Positions 25,846 through 37,700 of a DNA stretch of 64,000 nt are shown one piece after another. Origin of the DNA: Apodospora peruviana (Eukaryota; Ascomycota; Sordariomycetes; Sordariales; Lasiosphaeriaceae); the NCBI GenBank assembly GCA_033439685.1, contig JAUEDM010000001.1, forward strand, positions 8,246,001 through 8,310,000, in the 5' to 3' direction. Numbering within the stretch: the first letter of the stretch is position 1; the number at the start of each line of letters is the position of its first letter. A program made the position numbers and the translations under genes. Below the pieces are notes generated by a model. The model had not been told where the DNA came from. It was given only the letters and a program-made list of their open reading frames with translations, and did no database searches.

Positions 25846-27050
25846 CAGATAACAGATGCACTGATCAAGCTGAGTGACGATGACGCCGTTTATGTCGGTT
25901 TACCGCGTGTGTCCGCAACAATGTGCGTTTCACTACTTTCAAAACAAAGACACGCACAACCATTCTGCCAGCGGCTTACTGACGGTAATTGACTCTTCAG
26001 GGTCGAACAATGGCGCACCACTGTCGGGGAGAAGACCGGTATCTCGCGATAGCCCTTGATGACGGACCAATAAACCAAGAGAGCAAAGACACGCACGTAC
26101 AAATATACAGGTACGTGGACACGGGTATAAACCAGAAATCATTATTGGCCATATAGGTTGCAGCGAGGCCGGCTAATCAGTATTAACAGGTCCTTGACCT
26201 TCTGACATTCAAAGACTTGACGATGAAGCTGCAGTAAAATAGAAACATCACTCTCAAAAGAAACTATTCCATCATTATTCACTGTCTAAACATGAAAAGT
26301 ACCAATCTGTGGCCTGGGTCAGTAATTCAGAGACCCTCCGATTAGCAGTACATGAATGCGGTTACGGCTCATCCAAGGCCAACATCCGAATTAAGAGAAT
26401 CTTGATAACCTGTGTTTTACAACACCGATTCCAGACCAGAGCGCGCAAGGGACCGACAGGAAAGAACCTCGACACATTCGAAATGAATCAGCGGCTTTAA
26501 AGTGTTGGCGACCTTCCTTGCTGGTCAACGATTCTTCTAACTCGTCCTCGTCGTCAAGAAACCCATGTTGGTCTTAAAGGTCGGGAGGAGGTAGGAGTAT
26601 GAGCATTTTGGACTCTGGAGGACAGATGGTGACGGCTATCGACTCGCGGAGGGCAGTCACATCCATGTCCATGCCCAGATCGGAAACCGATTCCAGACCA
26701 GAGTGCGCGCAACAGATTGCCAGGAACGGATCGTGACGCAGTCGAAATGAATCAGCGACTTTCGAAGTCAATCGGCAGATTTCGAGCGTCGACGGCGCTC
26801 CTCCGCTGGCTTTTGATTGTAAATCATAAGAAGAGTGTTCTCTTCCGCACAAGGACCATCTCGCATGCCACCGAGAGACATCCATCTTTCTCCATCGAGT
26901 ACCAACCTCTTTGCAATCTCGCAAGACGGAATACGAGGCCAGACCGTGACGATAGACCACCACCGACACATCACCACCAGACATCGACCGTTCCCGCGTC
27001 GTCAACGTCCTACCTACTTACACGCCAGCCAATCAAGACCTGTCGCAAAG
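25846..27050. other. Intergenic region containing a local duplication
   Basis: No gene is recognised. It contains two diverged copies of a segment of about 75 bp, at 26425-26500 and 26687-26763, described separately. Confidence 0.5.
26425..26763. repeat. Two diverged direct copies of a ~75-bp segment
   Basis: 26425-26500 and 26687-26763 both begin CCGATTCCAGACCAGAG and both end TCGAAATGAATCAGCG.CTTT, with a more diverged middle. The copies are about 262 bp apart in the same orientation. Confidence 0.75.
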
Positions 27051-27263
27051 ATGTGTTGGGGCGTTACATTGAGATACTCGTGCGGGTACACAGAATCCTG
27101 TCTTGACGAGCACGGCGCGTTACGGGTCATACACTGCCAAAACGTCGAGCTGGGCAGGGTTTGTCGCTCGTACTATCGATCTGAGGGGCTGAAACCCTAC
27201 TACTTTGATGTCGAGCGCGGATGCAACAAGAGGATTTGCAGACAATGCTACCCCCGCAGATAA
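27051..27263 (+). CDS. Small cysteine-rich protein, 70 aa
   Basis: The ATG at 27051 has a favourable context (CGCAAAGATG). The 70-residue product has eight Cys (MCW, SCGY, SCLDE, IHCQN, RVCRS, RGCNK, ICRQC) and many Tyr/Arg residues. It resembles small Cys-rich cytosolic proteins widely annotated as hypothetical in ascomycetes, whose N-terminus often reads MCx...Y.CG. The ending CRQCYPRR suggests a zinc knuckle. There is no signal peptide. The function is unknown. The frame is open upstream to 26835, but that part has low-complexity composition and is not needed. Confidence 0.5.
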   Translation: MCWGVTLRYSCGYTESCLDEHGALRVIHCQNVELGRVCRSYYRSEGLKPYYFDVERGCNKRICRQCYPRR

Positions 27264-28036
27264 GCAATATAGAGCATGACCCTAAGCGGATCTGAGCGTG
27301 CGAGGAGTTCTGCCCAGGTACGTACCTAGGTACATGGTATTTGTGAAGGTTATGTTGGTCTGACGATGAAGTTAGACAAGAGTGTGGTGAACATCACCGA
27401 CGTTCCCCATCAGGCGCAGGTAGTTGTACACGACAGTCGATATTGATCATAGAATGGTTGATAGCTGAGACCTACCTACCATCAAACACACGACTGGCAG
27501 TAATGCATGTGAATGTTTCTCCTTAAGCCTTTACCCATAGTATTGCGAAGTTGTGACAATTAGTGAGACTCGTTGCATGATTGTCAACGCAGGAAGATTC
27601 TTTGCCTTCAATGTCAAATAGGTTCAGTCTGGTTTGAAAGTCGAGATATATTAGATTATATTTAGCTAACTAGGTACCCAAAGAGCCAGCACTTCTCTCC
27701 ACCTAATAGAGCATTGAATATATCTTGATAAACGATTGCAGAATAGTGAATCAACAAAACGCCACCTTAAACTCCGTTGTCGAAACAAACAACTGGGAAT
27801 GTGAACGAAAGGTATTATAAACTGAATCCGCCATCGACGTGGAAATAACAGGCTAGATAATGTTGAACGAGGGAGTTAAAAAAAATCAAGTGAAAGAGAA
27901 GAAGGCTAGGTAGGTAAACAAAACTGTTGATGATAGAGAGGAGATGAGTAGAAAAAAGAAACATGGAAAACAAAAAACAGGTCATAACTCATTATATCTT
28001 CTCACCACCGCAACCCCTTTCACATCGTAAAAGCAC
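27264..28036. other. Intergenic region
   Basis: AT-rich sequence with several CCTAGGTA-type words (27315-27340, 27475, 27670). No gene is seen. Confidence 0.5.
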
Positions 28037-29419
28037 TCACTTCGCAACCCCCAGCCCGGCGAAATACTCCTTGAAAGCGCCCATCTCAAGCGCAAACACC
28101 CCCTCGCTCTCAATCATATCCGCGCACTGCCAGAAGCTGGCATCGACCCGCACAACCAAGCCAGGGTAGCTGGTATTCAAGCCCTCCGGCTCCGTGACGC
28201 CCCATGGATGTCTGAGAATAACATACTGCTTCTGCTTGTCTTGAGGGGAGGCCGTCCAGCCGAGCACAGAGTAGGCCATGTTGGCCACCAAATTACACCC
28301 GCGGAACCTGTCGCCAGTCGGGTACGTGAACGCGCACATGGGGTACACGGTCCGAAAATTGACGCTGTTGGAGCGCACAATCGACATGAGCTCCCTATCC
28401 GACCTGTGCGCAGTAAAAAAATAGCTGGCGTCCTTGTCGGTGAGCTGCGCCATCGCCTTGACAGGGTCGCCGTGGCTCGACTGCGTGATGTCGGGCCTGT
28501 TCTCGCCGTCCCTCGAAATCCACTTGGTAAAAGCCTTCTCGTACAGCGCCGGCCAGAGATACCCGTTGCCGCCCGACGAGCGGCAGTACATGAGCATGTT
28601 GCTCGCGTTGTGGACGGGAACCTCGCAGTTGACGTCCACGGTGGTGGTGGGCGCGTCGTTGTCGCCGCCCTTGCTGTACAGTCTGACTGAAAGATGGCAC
28701 GGCTCCTTCTTGATGGCCGCCGCTAGAAAGGAAGAGCGGTTGCAGTGCACGATGGCCGATGGGTCCGTCCACGCGACGCTCATCAGCGCCGCCACTAACC
28801 AGGAGTTGCCGATCGCGCCCTGGACGGGGTGGTTGAACTTGCTCGGGTCGGGGCCCGGCTGATGCTGCAGGTAGCTGCTGATGTCCTCCCAGCTGCTGTT
28901 GGGCGGGGTCCACTGACCAGCCGAGGAGTGCCGGAAGGGGGTGGCGAGCTCGCCGATGGTGGTGGTCACGCCCGAGTTGGAGAGCGTCTTGCCGAATGAG
29001 CGCGGCTTCCGGAGGATCAGGCGCAGGTTGCCGTTGAGCATGTAGGCGTGCTTGACCTTGGTCTCGCCGAGGTCTTTCATGCCGACTTCGTGGAGGTCCG
29101 AGAGTTTCTCGACTGCCGAAAAGTCCGGGGTGACCATGTCGCGCTCTGTGAGGGTGTGCATCTCGCGGGATGGCACCTGCTCGGCCAGCTCGTTCTTGCC
29201 GTTGAGGCGGATGCCGGCGTAGAGAACGGACTCGTACTTCATGTCGAAGAGCTCGTCGTAGTCGGACTGAAGCACGTTTGAGATGATGTCGGCTGTCGGT
29301 GCGTGGCTCCAGTCGACCTTGCGGCCGAGCATGGCTTCCACAAGGGCAAAGGGGTTGATGGCGCCCACGTAGAGGCTCTTTGGCGCGGCATCGGGCTGGT
29401 TGGGCTTGGTGGCAGTCAT
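28037..29419 (-). CDS. Calpain-fold protein, probable pseudoprotease
   Basis: This is a single exon. The ATG at 29419 (GCAAAATGACT context) gives 460 aa; an in-frame ATG at 29437 would add six residues. Calpain (C2) family landmarks occur in the right order. HPVQGAIGNSWLVAALMSVAW corresponds to the QGxxGDCWFLAA block. WPALYEKAFTKW corresponds to the WPALLEKAYAK block. Next come NLVANMAYSVLGW (normally G-H-AYSV) and YVILRHPWG (normally LRNPWG). Thus catalytic Cys is Ser, His is Met and Asn is His, by motif alignment. The frame is otherwise intact with normal length and composition. I infer a protein that keeps the fold but lacks cysteine-protease chemistry, acting perhaps as a binding or scaffold protein. 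There is no signal peptide or EF-hand region, so it is probably intracellular. Confidence 0.78.
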   Translation of the reverse strand: MTATKPNQPDAAPKSLYVGAINPFALVEAMLGRKVDWSHAPTADIISNVLQSDYDELFDMKYESVLYAGIRLNGKNELAEQVPSREMHTLTERDMVTPDFSAVEKLSDLHEVGMKDLGETKVKHAYMLNGNLRLILRKPRSFGKTLSNSGVTTTIGELATPFRHSSAGQWTPPNSSWEDISSYLQHQPGPDPSKFNHPVQGAIGNSWLVAALMSVAWTDPSAIVHCNRSSFLAAAIKKEPCHLSVRLYSKGGDNDAPTTTVDVNCEVPVHNASNMLMYCRSSGGNGYLWPALYEKAFTKWISRDGENRPDITQSSHGDPVKAMAQLTDKDASYFFTAHRSDRELMSIVRSNSVNFRTVYPMCAFTYPTGDRFRGCNLVANMAYSVLGWTASPQDKQKQYVILRHPWGVTEPEGLNTSYPGLVVRVDASFWQCADMIESEGVFALEMGAFKEYFAGLGVAK

Positions 29420-29437
29420 TTTGCGGTAGGTGAACAT

Positions 29438-31503
29438 GAAAGACTGGGAGTGGCCGAGTGTTGGTTGCCGGTATGTAATGCGGCGAAGACTTTGACGGCT
29501 GAGAGATGACGGTGGTGGGATTGGCGTTGAGGGGGTTATTCAAGTGTTTATTGACGCGGTTGGTCAAGTGGTTTGTTGAGTAGAGGAGATGATGATGTGA
29601 GAACTGTGTGAGTGCTGATGAGCTGGATGAGAATTGTTGAAAAGTCGAGACAGTTGGGAATACTTGTACCTGTTGCTCCATCACTCTGCTGCTCTTGTTG
29701 AACGCGATATTCTCAACCATATTTCGGGGTTTCGGGGTCCTGTCTCGGTGCAGAAGCACGAGTTTGAACAGAGAGAGCTCAGTCTCGGCGTCCCCAGACC
29801 CATGGAAACGGACTCGGACATGTTGGTCTCTGTCTCTATGGAATGTCAGGCGATAAGAAGTTCAGATCAAGCTCAAACATGTGATCGTTGATGGCCAGGC
29901 TGCTCCTCTGCACCGATAGAACTCATGACTTTTGCAGCCATCCGGGGATCATGCGGCATTCCGACGGTACCGGTAGAAATCGAACTGCAGTTGCATGATG
30001 TCAGTGGTGGCTTCACACGCAAGTCTCTCCAAGTAGGTAGGGTTGCTGAACGTGCCGAGTGGGAGATGCTAGGGTGAACATGTGCATATTTCGACATGAA
30101 CCGTAGGGACGTGCTGTGCCCGAGAAGCAGGGTCCGTCCCAGATAACCATATTGTGGCATGTTCTGCGGGTTTATCGTGGTATGTTTAAGAGTTGACCGA
30201 GGCCCATTGCTGTATTTACATTTCTCCTGCAGGAGAGAGGACGGTAAACCGCATACTGCCTTGCTCAATTCCGAGATCTGCGTGCCCGACAGTCAGAGTC
30301 AATCCAGCTTTTGATGCCGTGCATATCAACCTCGCCCGCGGTTTTAGGTGCACCGGATGTAATCTTCAACCCGGGTTTTCCTTCCGGCTGTCTTTTGAGC
30401 TGCCGATGACATGTCAAACCCCATCAAGACGTGATGCAAGACGGACGCCATGTCAATCTAGATCACAGACTTTAGTGCTCTTCCCCGCGTTGTAGCTGCC
30501 TTAGCCTGGGAGGCTATTCTGCTGTGTAAGGCTGGTACGGGGAACCTCGACTTGCCACGATGGGCCTGTCGGTGATAACCTGGTACTCCTTCCCGTCGGA
30601 CTGGGACAGCTCTGCGAGCCCTAGCTGCATGTCCCGGTGGAGGTAACGATCCGTTGCTTGAGTAGTCGGGTGATGTCTGGAGAACTAAGGAAGATGTGCG
30701 TAGCCCTGTGTTTATATGCAGGTCGAAACTTAGTCCAGCGGTGGTTGATCAAGAGATTCGGAAGCGATAAGCTTTGCTGAAGGTCGTAAACACCCGGGGT
30801 AGGTATCCAACGGTTCTGTTGTCCGAACCATTGTAGCCGGCCTACCCGGAATATAGTATTGGCTTAAAGACAGAAGTTCAGAAGTTGTCGCCTCTTAATG
30901 AGCTGTCAGTTAAGCCAGGTTTGTTAGGCGACACTTTAAGCTGTCGAACTCATTATTGTGCATGAGTAGTGCGAAGACGGACTTACAAACAGAATCCGCG
31001 GGCCTTACGAAGAAGCAGCTAGGGACCTTATAATCTGGATTAACACCACTCTGCAGTTTTAAGAAGACTGTGATTGCAGATAGTCTGAGCGTGACTCGAC
31101 TTCGGCCAGATTAGCGGTGCCTGTCCGCGGCTATGTCATTCCTCTGTCATTTTGATGAACTCGCTCCTGTGCACTGCAGACCTCCTGTATTATTCTTGAC
31201 ATCGGAGTTTAGCAAACCGTGACAATATCCGACGGGAAACGGGCCAGACAATGAAGCATGGTAAGTTAATAAGGTGGTAATGGTTGAAACATTGGAAGCA
31301 TGTGTGTTCATAACTTCATACCCAAAGGCTCGTTCTACGGTAGGTGAATAAAGATAAAATCCAGCCCACGGTGTTCACCCCTATCAGTTCCACTGCCTCC
31401 TTTCCATAGACGCAATTTCCACACTCTGAACGACCAGGTTCTGTGCTTCCTCCCGCTTCTTTCACACATCAGTTTTCTCCCGTCTAAATCTCCTCAGATA
31501 ACA
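29438..31503. other. Intergenic region
   Basis: The 5' leader of the calpain-like gene probably lies at 29438-29760. 31370-31500 is pyrimidine-rich and promoter/leader-like, leading to an ATG at 31504. No convincing gene lies between. Confidence 0.45.
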
Positions 31504-31694
31504 ATGCATCCACTCAAGTTTCCTCGCCGCCTCGCTCATTCTTCATCGTCCAACCGCCGTGCCAACACCAACGCCTCCGATGAGAAGACATTTCAGCAAT
31601 CTGTAAGCATCAATCATTCTCGCACATCATGATGATCAACCTTATCTAGCCGGAAATTCTCCACGTCTGCCTTGGCTGGCTAGGTTGTGAGTAA
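31504..31694 (+). CDS. Possible truncated gene start, 47 aa
   Basis: A well-placed ATG (GATAACAATGCATCC) follows a CT-rich leader. Exon 31504-31602, ending at a GTAAGC donor, and 31650-31694, after a TCTAG acceptor, join in phase to 47 residues rich in Ser/Arg/Asn and ending in PEILHVCLGWLGCE. The product is short and unlike any family I know. It abuts the 3' end of the broken AAA gene and may be the cut-off start of a lost gene. Low confidence. Confidence 0.25.
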
Positions 31695-31790
31695 TGTTCA
31701 CGGCCCGGATGCAGCGGAGAAGGCTTGTCTAACCCGGTGTCTGACCTCCTGAAGCAACGATTCCGACAAGAGTTTGAACACAACAAGCAT

Positions 31791-34700
31791 TCATTGCTGC
31801 TGGGGCTGTGCAATAGCAGATGGCTCTGCTGGTAATGACCGTCCTGGTAGTTGTTGAGACAACTGTGGGCCACTGGTTGGCGGGTTGGATGCAAGTGATG
31901 GAACCTTTTGGAGTGCTGTCGTTGCTGGTTGCATAGATTGGACATGCGGTGGTTGTTTGTTGATGATGCTAGGTGAAAATGTAGTTGGTACCCTGAGTGA
32001 AAGCATGTTAGACTGCGGGTACTGGCTTTGGCCGAGTTGTGACCAGGGGTGATCGTACTGCCCAGGCATATAGGAAGACCTCATCTGTGATGGCATGTCG
32101 GCCGCAGTTGCTTGATGTTGCTGTTGTTGTAGCTGCTGGCCTTGTGTGTAGAGAAGCGGACCTTGAGACGTTTGAGTGAACTGTTGCTGCTGCTGGAAGG
32201 GGTTGGCCCGTGGTGGTGTTTGGGGCATATGCCCAACCCCATACGGCTGTACAAACGCTCCGCTGGCAGACATTTGCTGTGGTTGTTGCATGCCGAAAGA
32301 AGTCATTGGCGGTTGACCAAAGGTGGAATGGGGAAACGAAGATGCCGACATAGCCTGTCCCTGTCCAAATGAGGTTTGCTGTGGACCAACAGAATAGTTG
32401 CTCACCGCGTCCAGGTTCGTCGGGGTATATATACTCCAAGTTGTCCCTCCTGACCATATTTATCCGGTTCCAGTCCGCATCGGTTTTGCCCTGCCTCGTA
32501 CGCCAGATGTACTCGCTGAACTTTTCGGACACTTTGAACACGGTTTGAAAATGCTCCCAGTTCAACTTCACGGTCTCACCTGAACTAGAATGGAAAGCCG
32601 CCAGAGCTAGCGCGCTCTTGGAAGGCGTTGCGAATTTGCCTACCATTCCACACATGGCCTGACTTGATCTTCTCTTGGGTATCAAAGACCTTGTCCGCAA
32701 AAAGCGGCCAGTTCGTCCCCGTTAACTTCGATTCTCGCTTCTTTAACTTTTTTTGATGTGTGTTTGCCAGATCTGTTGCGTTTTCAAGCGGCCAAGAACT
32801 GGGTAGCAGAGGGATAGGTGAATGCGCGACTTGAATGCCATCGTCAAAGACGCCGACTCGGTTGGTGGTCAGGAAGAGGATACCTTCATAGTATTCAAGG
32901 GTACGGAGAAATACTGCGAGCTAGACTTAGTAGTTTTCTTTCCCTTGATTTTGATTGCATTTTGTGCATTACCGGATACCAATGCGTTTCTCTGGATATC
33001 ATTTGCCGTGCGCCGGGACAAGAAGACATCGGCTTCATCCAGGAGAAGAACACAACCCCAAGCTCGGCAAGTCTGAAAATTGCCTGCAACTTGCTTTCAA
33101 CCTCACCAGAGGTGAGCCCAAGATCGCCTAGACAGCAGGTAAGAAATGATAAAAAATTAGTCGGGTGCATAGAGCTGGGGCAAACGGAACTCAAAAATGC
33201 TTACCGCATGTTATAGGAAACAGGGGGCGCCCGTTGTTTTTGGCGGCGCATTCTAGTTGTTTAATCATGTGAGAACATTGTTCATCCGAGGCTAATAACT
33301 AGTCCCTTGAAGTCTCACGTACCTGCAGTGGATGTTTTCCCGACACCTGGGACGCCATGTAGGAGGATGATAACTCCCTTTCCTTTGCACCTGGCAGTCG
33401 GGACGTCTCATAACCTGACTGAATAAGATCTTGCCTTTATCCCTCAAAAGATCAGAGTGGGGTTGCGTCGCCTTTTCTGAAGAGAAGTGCCAGGCAATGA
33501 GCGATTGGACGAGATTCTTGTGTCCGTCTAAAAGCTTGAGATCACTCCACGGCTCCTCCCTTGGCGAAAATTCGGTAAAAGAAAACTGGGCATTATCTCC
33601 AAGTTCTAGGCAGGCTAAGTTATGCATGTGTGTAATTGTTAATCTCCTTGTGCGTGTGCGTCAATGAAGCTCTGCGGAAACTGATGGACGGGGGCGATTC
33701 TTGTTAATAATTCAGGTGGTAGGAACGTACCCCATCGCCTCGTCTTCAGAATAAAACCGACCACTCTGTCGGGAAACAAGAGCAAGTCGTCCCCCATTAG
33801 GCTGCAATCGCCAGTTTTCCAGCGACGATATTCTGTGTCTCTTGTTCAAGGTGGCCAGCCCCCAGTTTCCTGTCCCAAGCCAGGTCAGAGCCTAGCAGCA
33901 TACTAGAGACCGGTCAGCCGCCCGTGATCAGGGGGTCGTTGTCTTCAAACCGACGGTAACTGCTTCTAGGTCCTGGCTGCCACCAAGGAACTTCCTGGAA
34001 GGCGCGCGAGAAGTCGTCAAATGTCATGCCGCCGGGGTGTGGTTGTGAAAGCCGAGTACGTACGGGGTTCAGAACCAGGTCGTAGAACTGAACAAGACAC
34101 CGGCAGTCATTGATAGTGTTCGTCAGCTGAGACATGTCGGTCATTTCGGAGCCGTCGTATGGTATGTCGGAATTATCAAAGGGTGGCTCGCTTTCAGCCT
34201 CTGAGCAATATTTCTCTCCGTGCAACTTTGAGAGTTGCAATCGCGCCTCTTCGAGCCTTTGGAGTCGATCTAGGATCTTGTTCCTACCCAAAAGAGTTTC
34301 TTGAAAGGGGGATAAACGGTCATCAGTCTACCTGGAATAATCCCTCGATTCGCGTCTGTCACGCAACCATCATGCACCATGCTTGCAGCCCACCATACCC
34401 CATATTCCAAGCCCTCTCTGCGGAGAAGGCACTGTAAACGCCGACTGTTGATACGAACTTGTCGAGGTAAGGACTTGATTGGCGGATCTCCTTCTTTCGG
34501 TGATGCGCTGCGTTGGCCTGGGTCCTGGACTACTGACATATGTCGTATGTCTTGGTAGTACTTCCCGCATGCTACCAGTTGCAGAGCCGCCGAGTATGAC
34601 ATCAATGGCAGCATAATGACCCGGGGGATAAATACCCAGGTTTGTTTGTCGACTACCGTATCCCTTTGATCCCCAACCCATACACCTAAGCCTCGGAATG

Positions 34701-35323
34701 CATACCGGGCGTGGACGTTCTTCCTCTTCCTCTTCTTCTTCCCCTTCCTCTGACACTGACGTTGACATTGATGCTGAATCCGGGTCACTGGTTTGGGCGT
34801 CCGGCCACAACTCCGGCATCATGCGCTGAACTGTAGCGGAGCTTCTGAGTTGCCCATTGACTGTTTCAATGACTCTTTCCAGTTCCTTCCTTCCAGTTTA
34901 TGTTGTGCACTCTTTCAATTTGAGCGAGGGATTTCGAGATATCATTGTACTCCGAGACTTGAGAGCTTGTCAATCTCCACCACTCGAGAAGCTTGTCGCG
35001 CGGGATGTTATCAATATCCACGGGCTTCCGTTTCGATTGGGTTTCTTTGTTGTCCATGTCCTCGGACATGCTCTTTTCGCTCTGGTTTGATGGTCCGTCG
35101 TTCAGGTCCTCACTTTCCTCCATCAGATCTGCATGTTTTGTACGAGAGAGCTTGGAGATACTTCCTCCACAGGGTAGCCTATCGAGTAATGGACCATCCT
35201 TCCCCAATGTCAGTTTCCCATACAGGGAAGCGGGTGATGTTAGGACCAGAGACTTACGCAAGTCCGGTCGCTTCGATCTTCTGCATCTCTTGCTTCCAGT
35301 TGCGTTGCGCTCGCAAAGGACAT
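31791..35323 (-). pseudogene. AAA+ ATPase (DUF7025-type fungal AAA protein), multiply frameshifted
   Basis: The ATG at 35323 starts MSFASATQLEARDAEDRSD. Exons with plausible short introns continue through an acidic N-terminal region, a Walker A (GVPGVGKTST near 33330-33358), the motif CGDLGLTSGEVESKLQAIF, Walker B LLDEADVFLSRR, sensor LFLTTNRVGVFDD, and a helical lid (FSEYIWRTRQGKTDADWNR). A Gln-rich tail ends at 31791. The frame breaks by one base at least five times: a base missing near 33060 just before Walker B, and extra bases near 32838, in the A7 run at 32748-32754, in the T5 run at 32699-32703 and near 32617. A further shift occurs near 32410 before the Gln-rich tail. Such proteins usually run to about 900-1100 aa. 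No contiguous ATPase can be translated, so it is called a pseudogene. Exon borders upstream of 33600 are approximate. Confidence 0.8.
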
Positions 35324-36104
35324 TGTCGGGACTGATGCCTCACCAGAGAAGTCTGATGTTCCGATATCAAGAAATGGCCAACCAGTCCAAGTTTATGGAA
35401 AGAAAGGGAAATATTTAATCACGAGAAATTGAACGGGAGCGTTCGTTGTGAGGATCTGCTTTCATCCGCTGTGAGGCTGTGCGGCCCCGACTTCACCATC
35501 GTTTCACTTGATTACAATTGTATGACTGACAGATATTATCTAGTTGGTTCTATGCCTCCTGATGCTGCACGGAACGGGAATAACACGTCGATTAATGGTG
35601 CCCGCTTCTCAGTCCTAGACTCCGGTGCCCGTCATTGGCGGCAGTGTAATGAGGCGACCTTTCTTGACATGAAATGCTGTCAAATCCGTCGTGGACTAGT
35701 ATGGACTCAGAAAGCCAGGTGGCTACCCGTATGCAAACTGACCCAGTCATCCAAGCATGTATGCCGGCACTCCCGCACGGTGGCGAACACAGCGTTCTAT
35801 GATACCCGATCTTCTTATTAAAGCTCAAAGTTTCATTTGATATGACGTTGCATGTAACATGACACCGGTCTCTGCACCACCGGGGTGGGTTTGGAAAACA
35901 CGGTGTTAGTTCTTCTCCATGTTACTTACCAACACCCGCGGTGCAACGCATCGTTGAGATCTGAGGATTGCCTAATATTGACAGGAAAAGAATATTGGCA
36001 GGAAAAGCTTTCCCAATTCTTCGGAAGGACTACCGCAGGACGACGGACGAGTCAAGACACGGATTCATCCCAAAGGACCAAAGCAAGAAAGAGTAGCAGT
36101 GAGC
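35324..36104. other. Intergenic region between two divergent broken genes
   Basis: A shared upstream region of the AAA and STAND-like relics. A 130-aa open frame at 35429-35821 (plus) has no recognisable motif and I do not count it as a gene. Confidence 0.4.
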
Positions 36105-37700
36105 ATGTCTCTTCAACTATTTGAACCACTCGATGATACCGACTGCTGGATCATACACAAACCGGCAGAGATTGATCCAGCTTGGCGGCTGGCACAAGCT
36201 CTTGAAAAGCACAAGCTCCCACCAGCCTCCGAAAGGTACTTACCTATGCATACACCCGAACTCACTTGACCACCCCCCAAGAATCCGTCTCGTAATTCTA
36301 ACAACATTTCTCCACCAGACTCAATGTCAGAATGTGGGGATTCTTACCTTTATACATGGCTTCCTCGCCTCAGAGGGTGATCGAGAGGCGTATAATAGGT
36401 TCTGGTCGGCCACCTCGTGGGAGGACGTCCGCCAAGAAGCCGAGAAAGCCATAGACAAAATACATCAACCAAGGCAACATATGGCGCAATCCGTTTCGCA
36501 GAACAAGGCGCATAGTTGGCAGTACCGGGTCACGCCTCGAGTTCTTGACGCAGCTGATACCTAGTGGCGATTATTTGGGTGTGTTGTGTGGTGGCCTGAC
36601 GCTGACCTATAACGTGAGAATAATGCTGAATAGACTTCTCGAGTCAATCACTGAGCAATCATCTTCAAGCAGCAAATCGGCACACGCAGCTGCGGGAACT
36701 CATCCTCGGAGCTCTGAAAGCTCTCGAGTCAGAGATCGATCACACCAAGATTTTCATTCGTGAATACGCCTGGGATGAGAATGTCCGCAGGACGACAGAC
36801 GATTGTTATGCTGTAATTTTTGATGCTTGTGGAGGCCATTATGAAATGGGTTGGGAAACATACAGACTGTCCATTCATCGTCCACTTCCCCAAGGTTGCC
36901 AAGTCTCCGCTGACTCTGTTTCCTCAGTCCGCCGCAGAATCATTCGAGCTGGAAAAGCAATTGCTCAGCAGGAGGACTACGGCAGTGATCTCGAAACCAG
37001 AGTAACTTTCAACGTCAAGGAAAAAGTCGAAGCCTTCGAGCGAGCAGTCACAACATGTCTATCGATCGAAACCCGGGGCATCGCCACCAACGTGGTAACA
37101 GTGGGCAAGACCCTCGACATTGTCGACGGTAAAGTCGATATCTTGGTCAGCGAACTCAGAAAATCTGTAGCTGCCGTTCAAACTCTTGAAGACAGCCTCA
37201 GGAACGCAGCGGATAGTAAGTACCAGCTACCTTACTTATCAAGTTCCTGACCTTTCGTTCTACGTTCCTTAACACTAATATCTCCCATAACGCTTTAGCG
37301 TTTAGGCAAACCTATCAGGAGTTTTTGTCGTCCGGAAAAAAACTTTGGCGATTTCCCAAGTCAAAATGGGGTCAAGTCGTTGACACTGAATGGGATGATG
37401 TGACAAATCTCGGGATTTCCTGTGCAAAGAACCATGCAGCGATGATTCTCGACAATTGAACTGTCTACCTTTTGGTAGGCTCTGAGCGGTGTGGAGGAGG
37501 TATAACTTCAAAGGGTGAGCCTCCGAACGACAAGGCCCATTTCGAACCTCCATAAGGCCAGCCCCAGAACCAAGGGTTGAGCAGATTGACGTTGATGACT
37601 CAGACGAGGAAGGATCTGAGGGGTTATTGGAGACTGTCGTGCATCACCCGGCGGAGGTGATGGATGTCGATACGGAGACAGAGGCTGCTGGTGAGACGGT
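36105..37700 (+). pseudogene. STAND/NLR-type N-terminal (DUF7708-like) protein, broken
   Basis: The ATG at 36105 opens MSLQLFEPLDDTDCWIIHKP, then an intron GTACTT...ACCAG. The expected DUF7708-like order follows in pieces: RFWSATSWEDVRQEAEKAID, RRIVGSTGSRLEFLTQL, the LIPSGDYLGVLCGG core, a helical segment (KALESEIDHTKIFIREYAW) and a long coiled region (NVKEKVEAFERAVTTCL; VGKTLDIVDGKVDILVSELR). These pieces lie in different frames, needing shifts near 36365, 36480 and 36655, and an in-frame TGA sits at 37457-37459. An acidic tail (VEQIDVDDSDEEGSEG) follows after one more shift. DUF7708 normally sits in front of a NACHT NTPase in fungal NLR-like proteins; no NACHT is seen here. It is called a relic; the family assignment is inference from the SGDY..VLCGG core. 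Confidence 0.65.

Noticed and set aside
28395..29759. Long 454-aa minus-strand frame rich in Arg/Gln/His
   Set aside because: It overlaps the calpain-like gene in a shifted frame; its Arg/Gln/Pro-rich composition is what a GC-rich gene gives out of frame.
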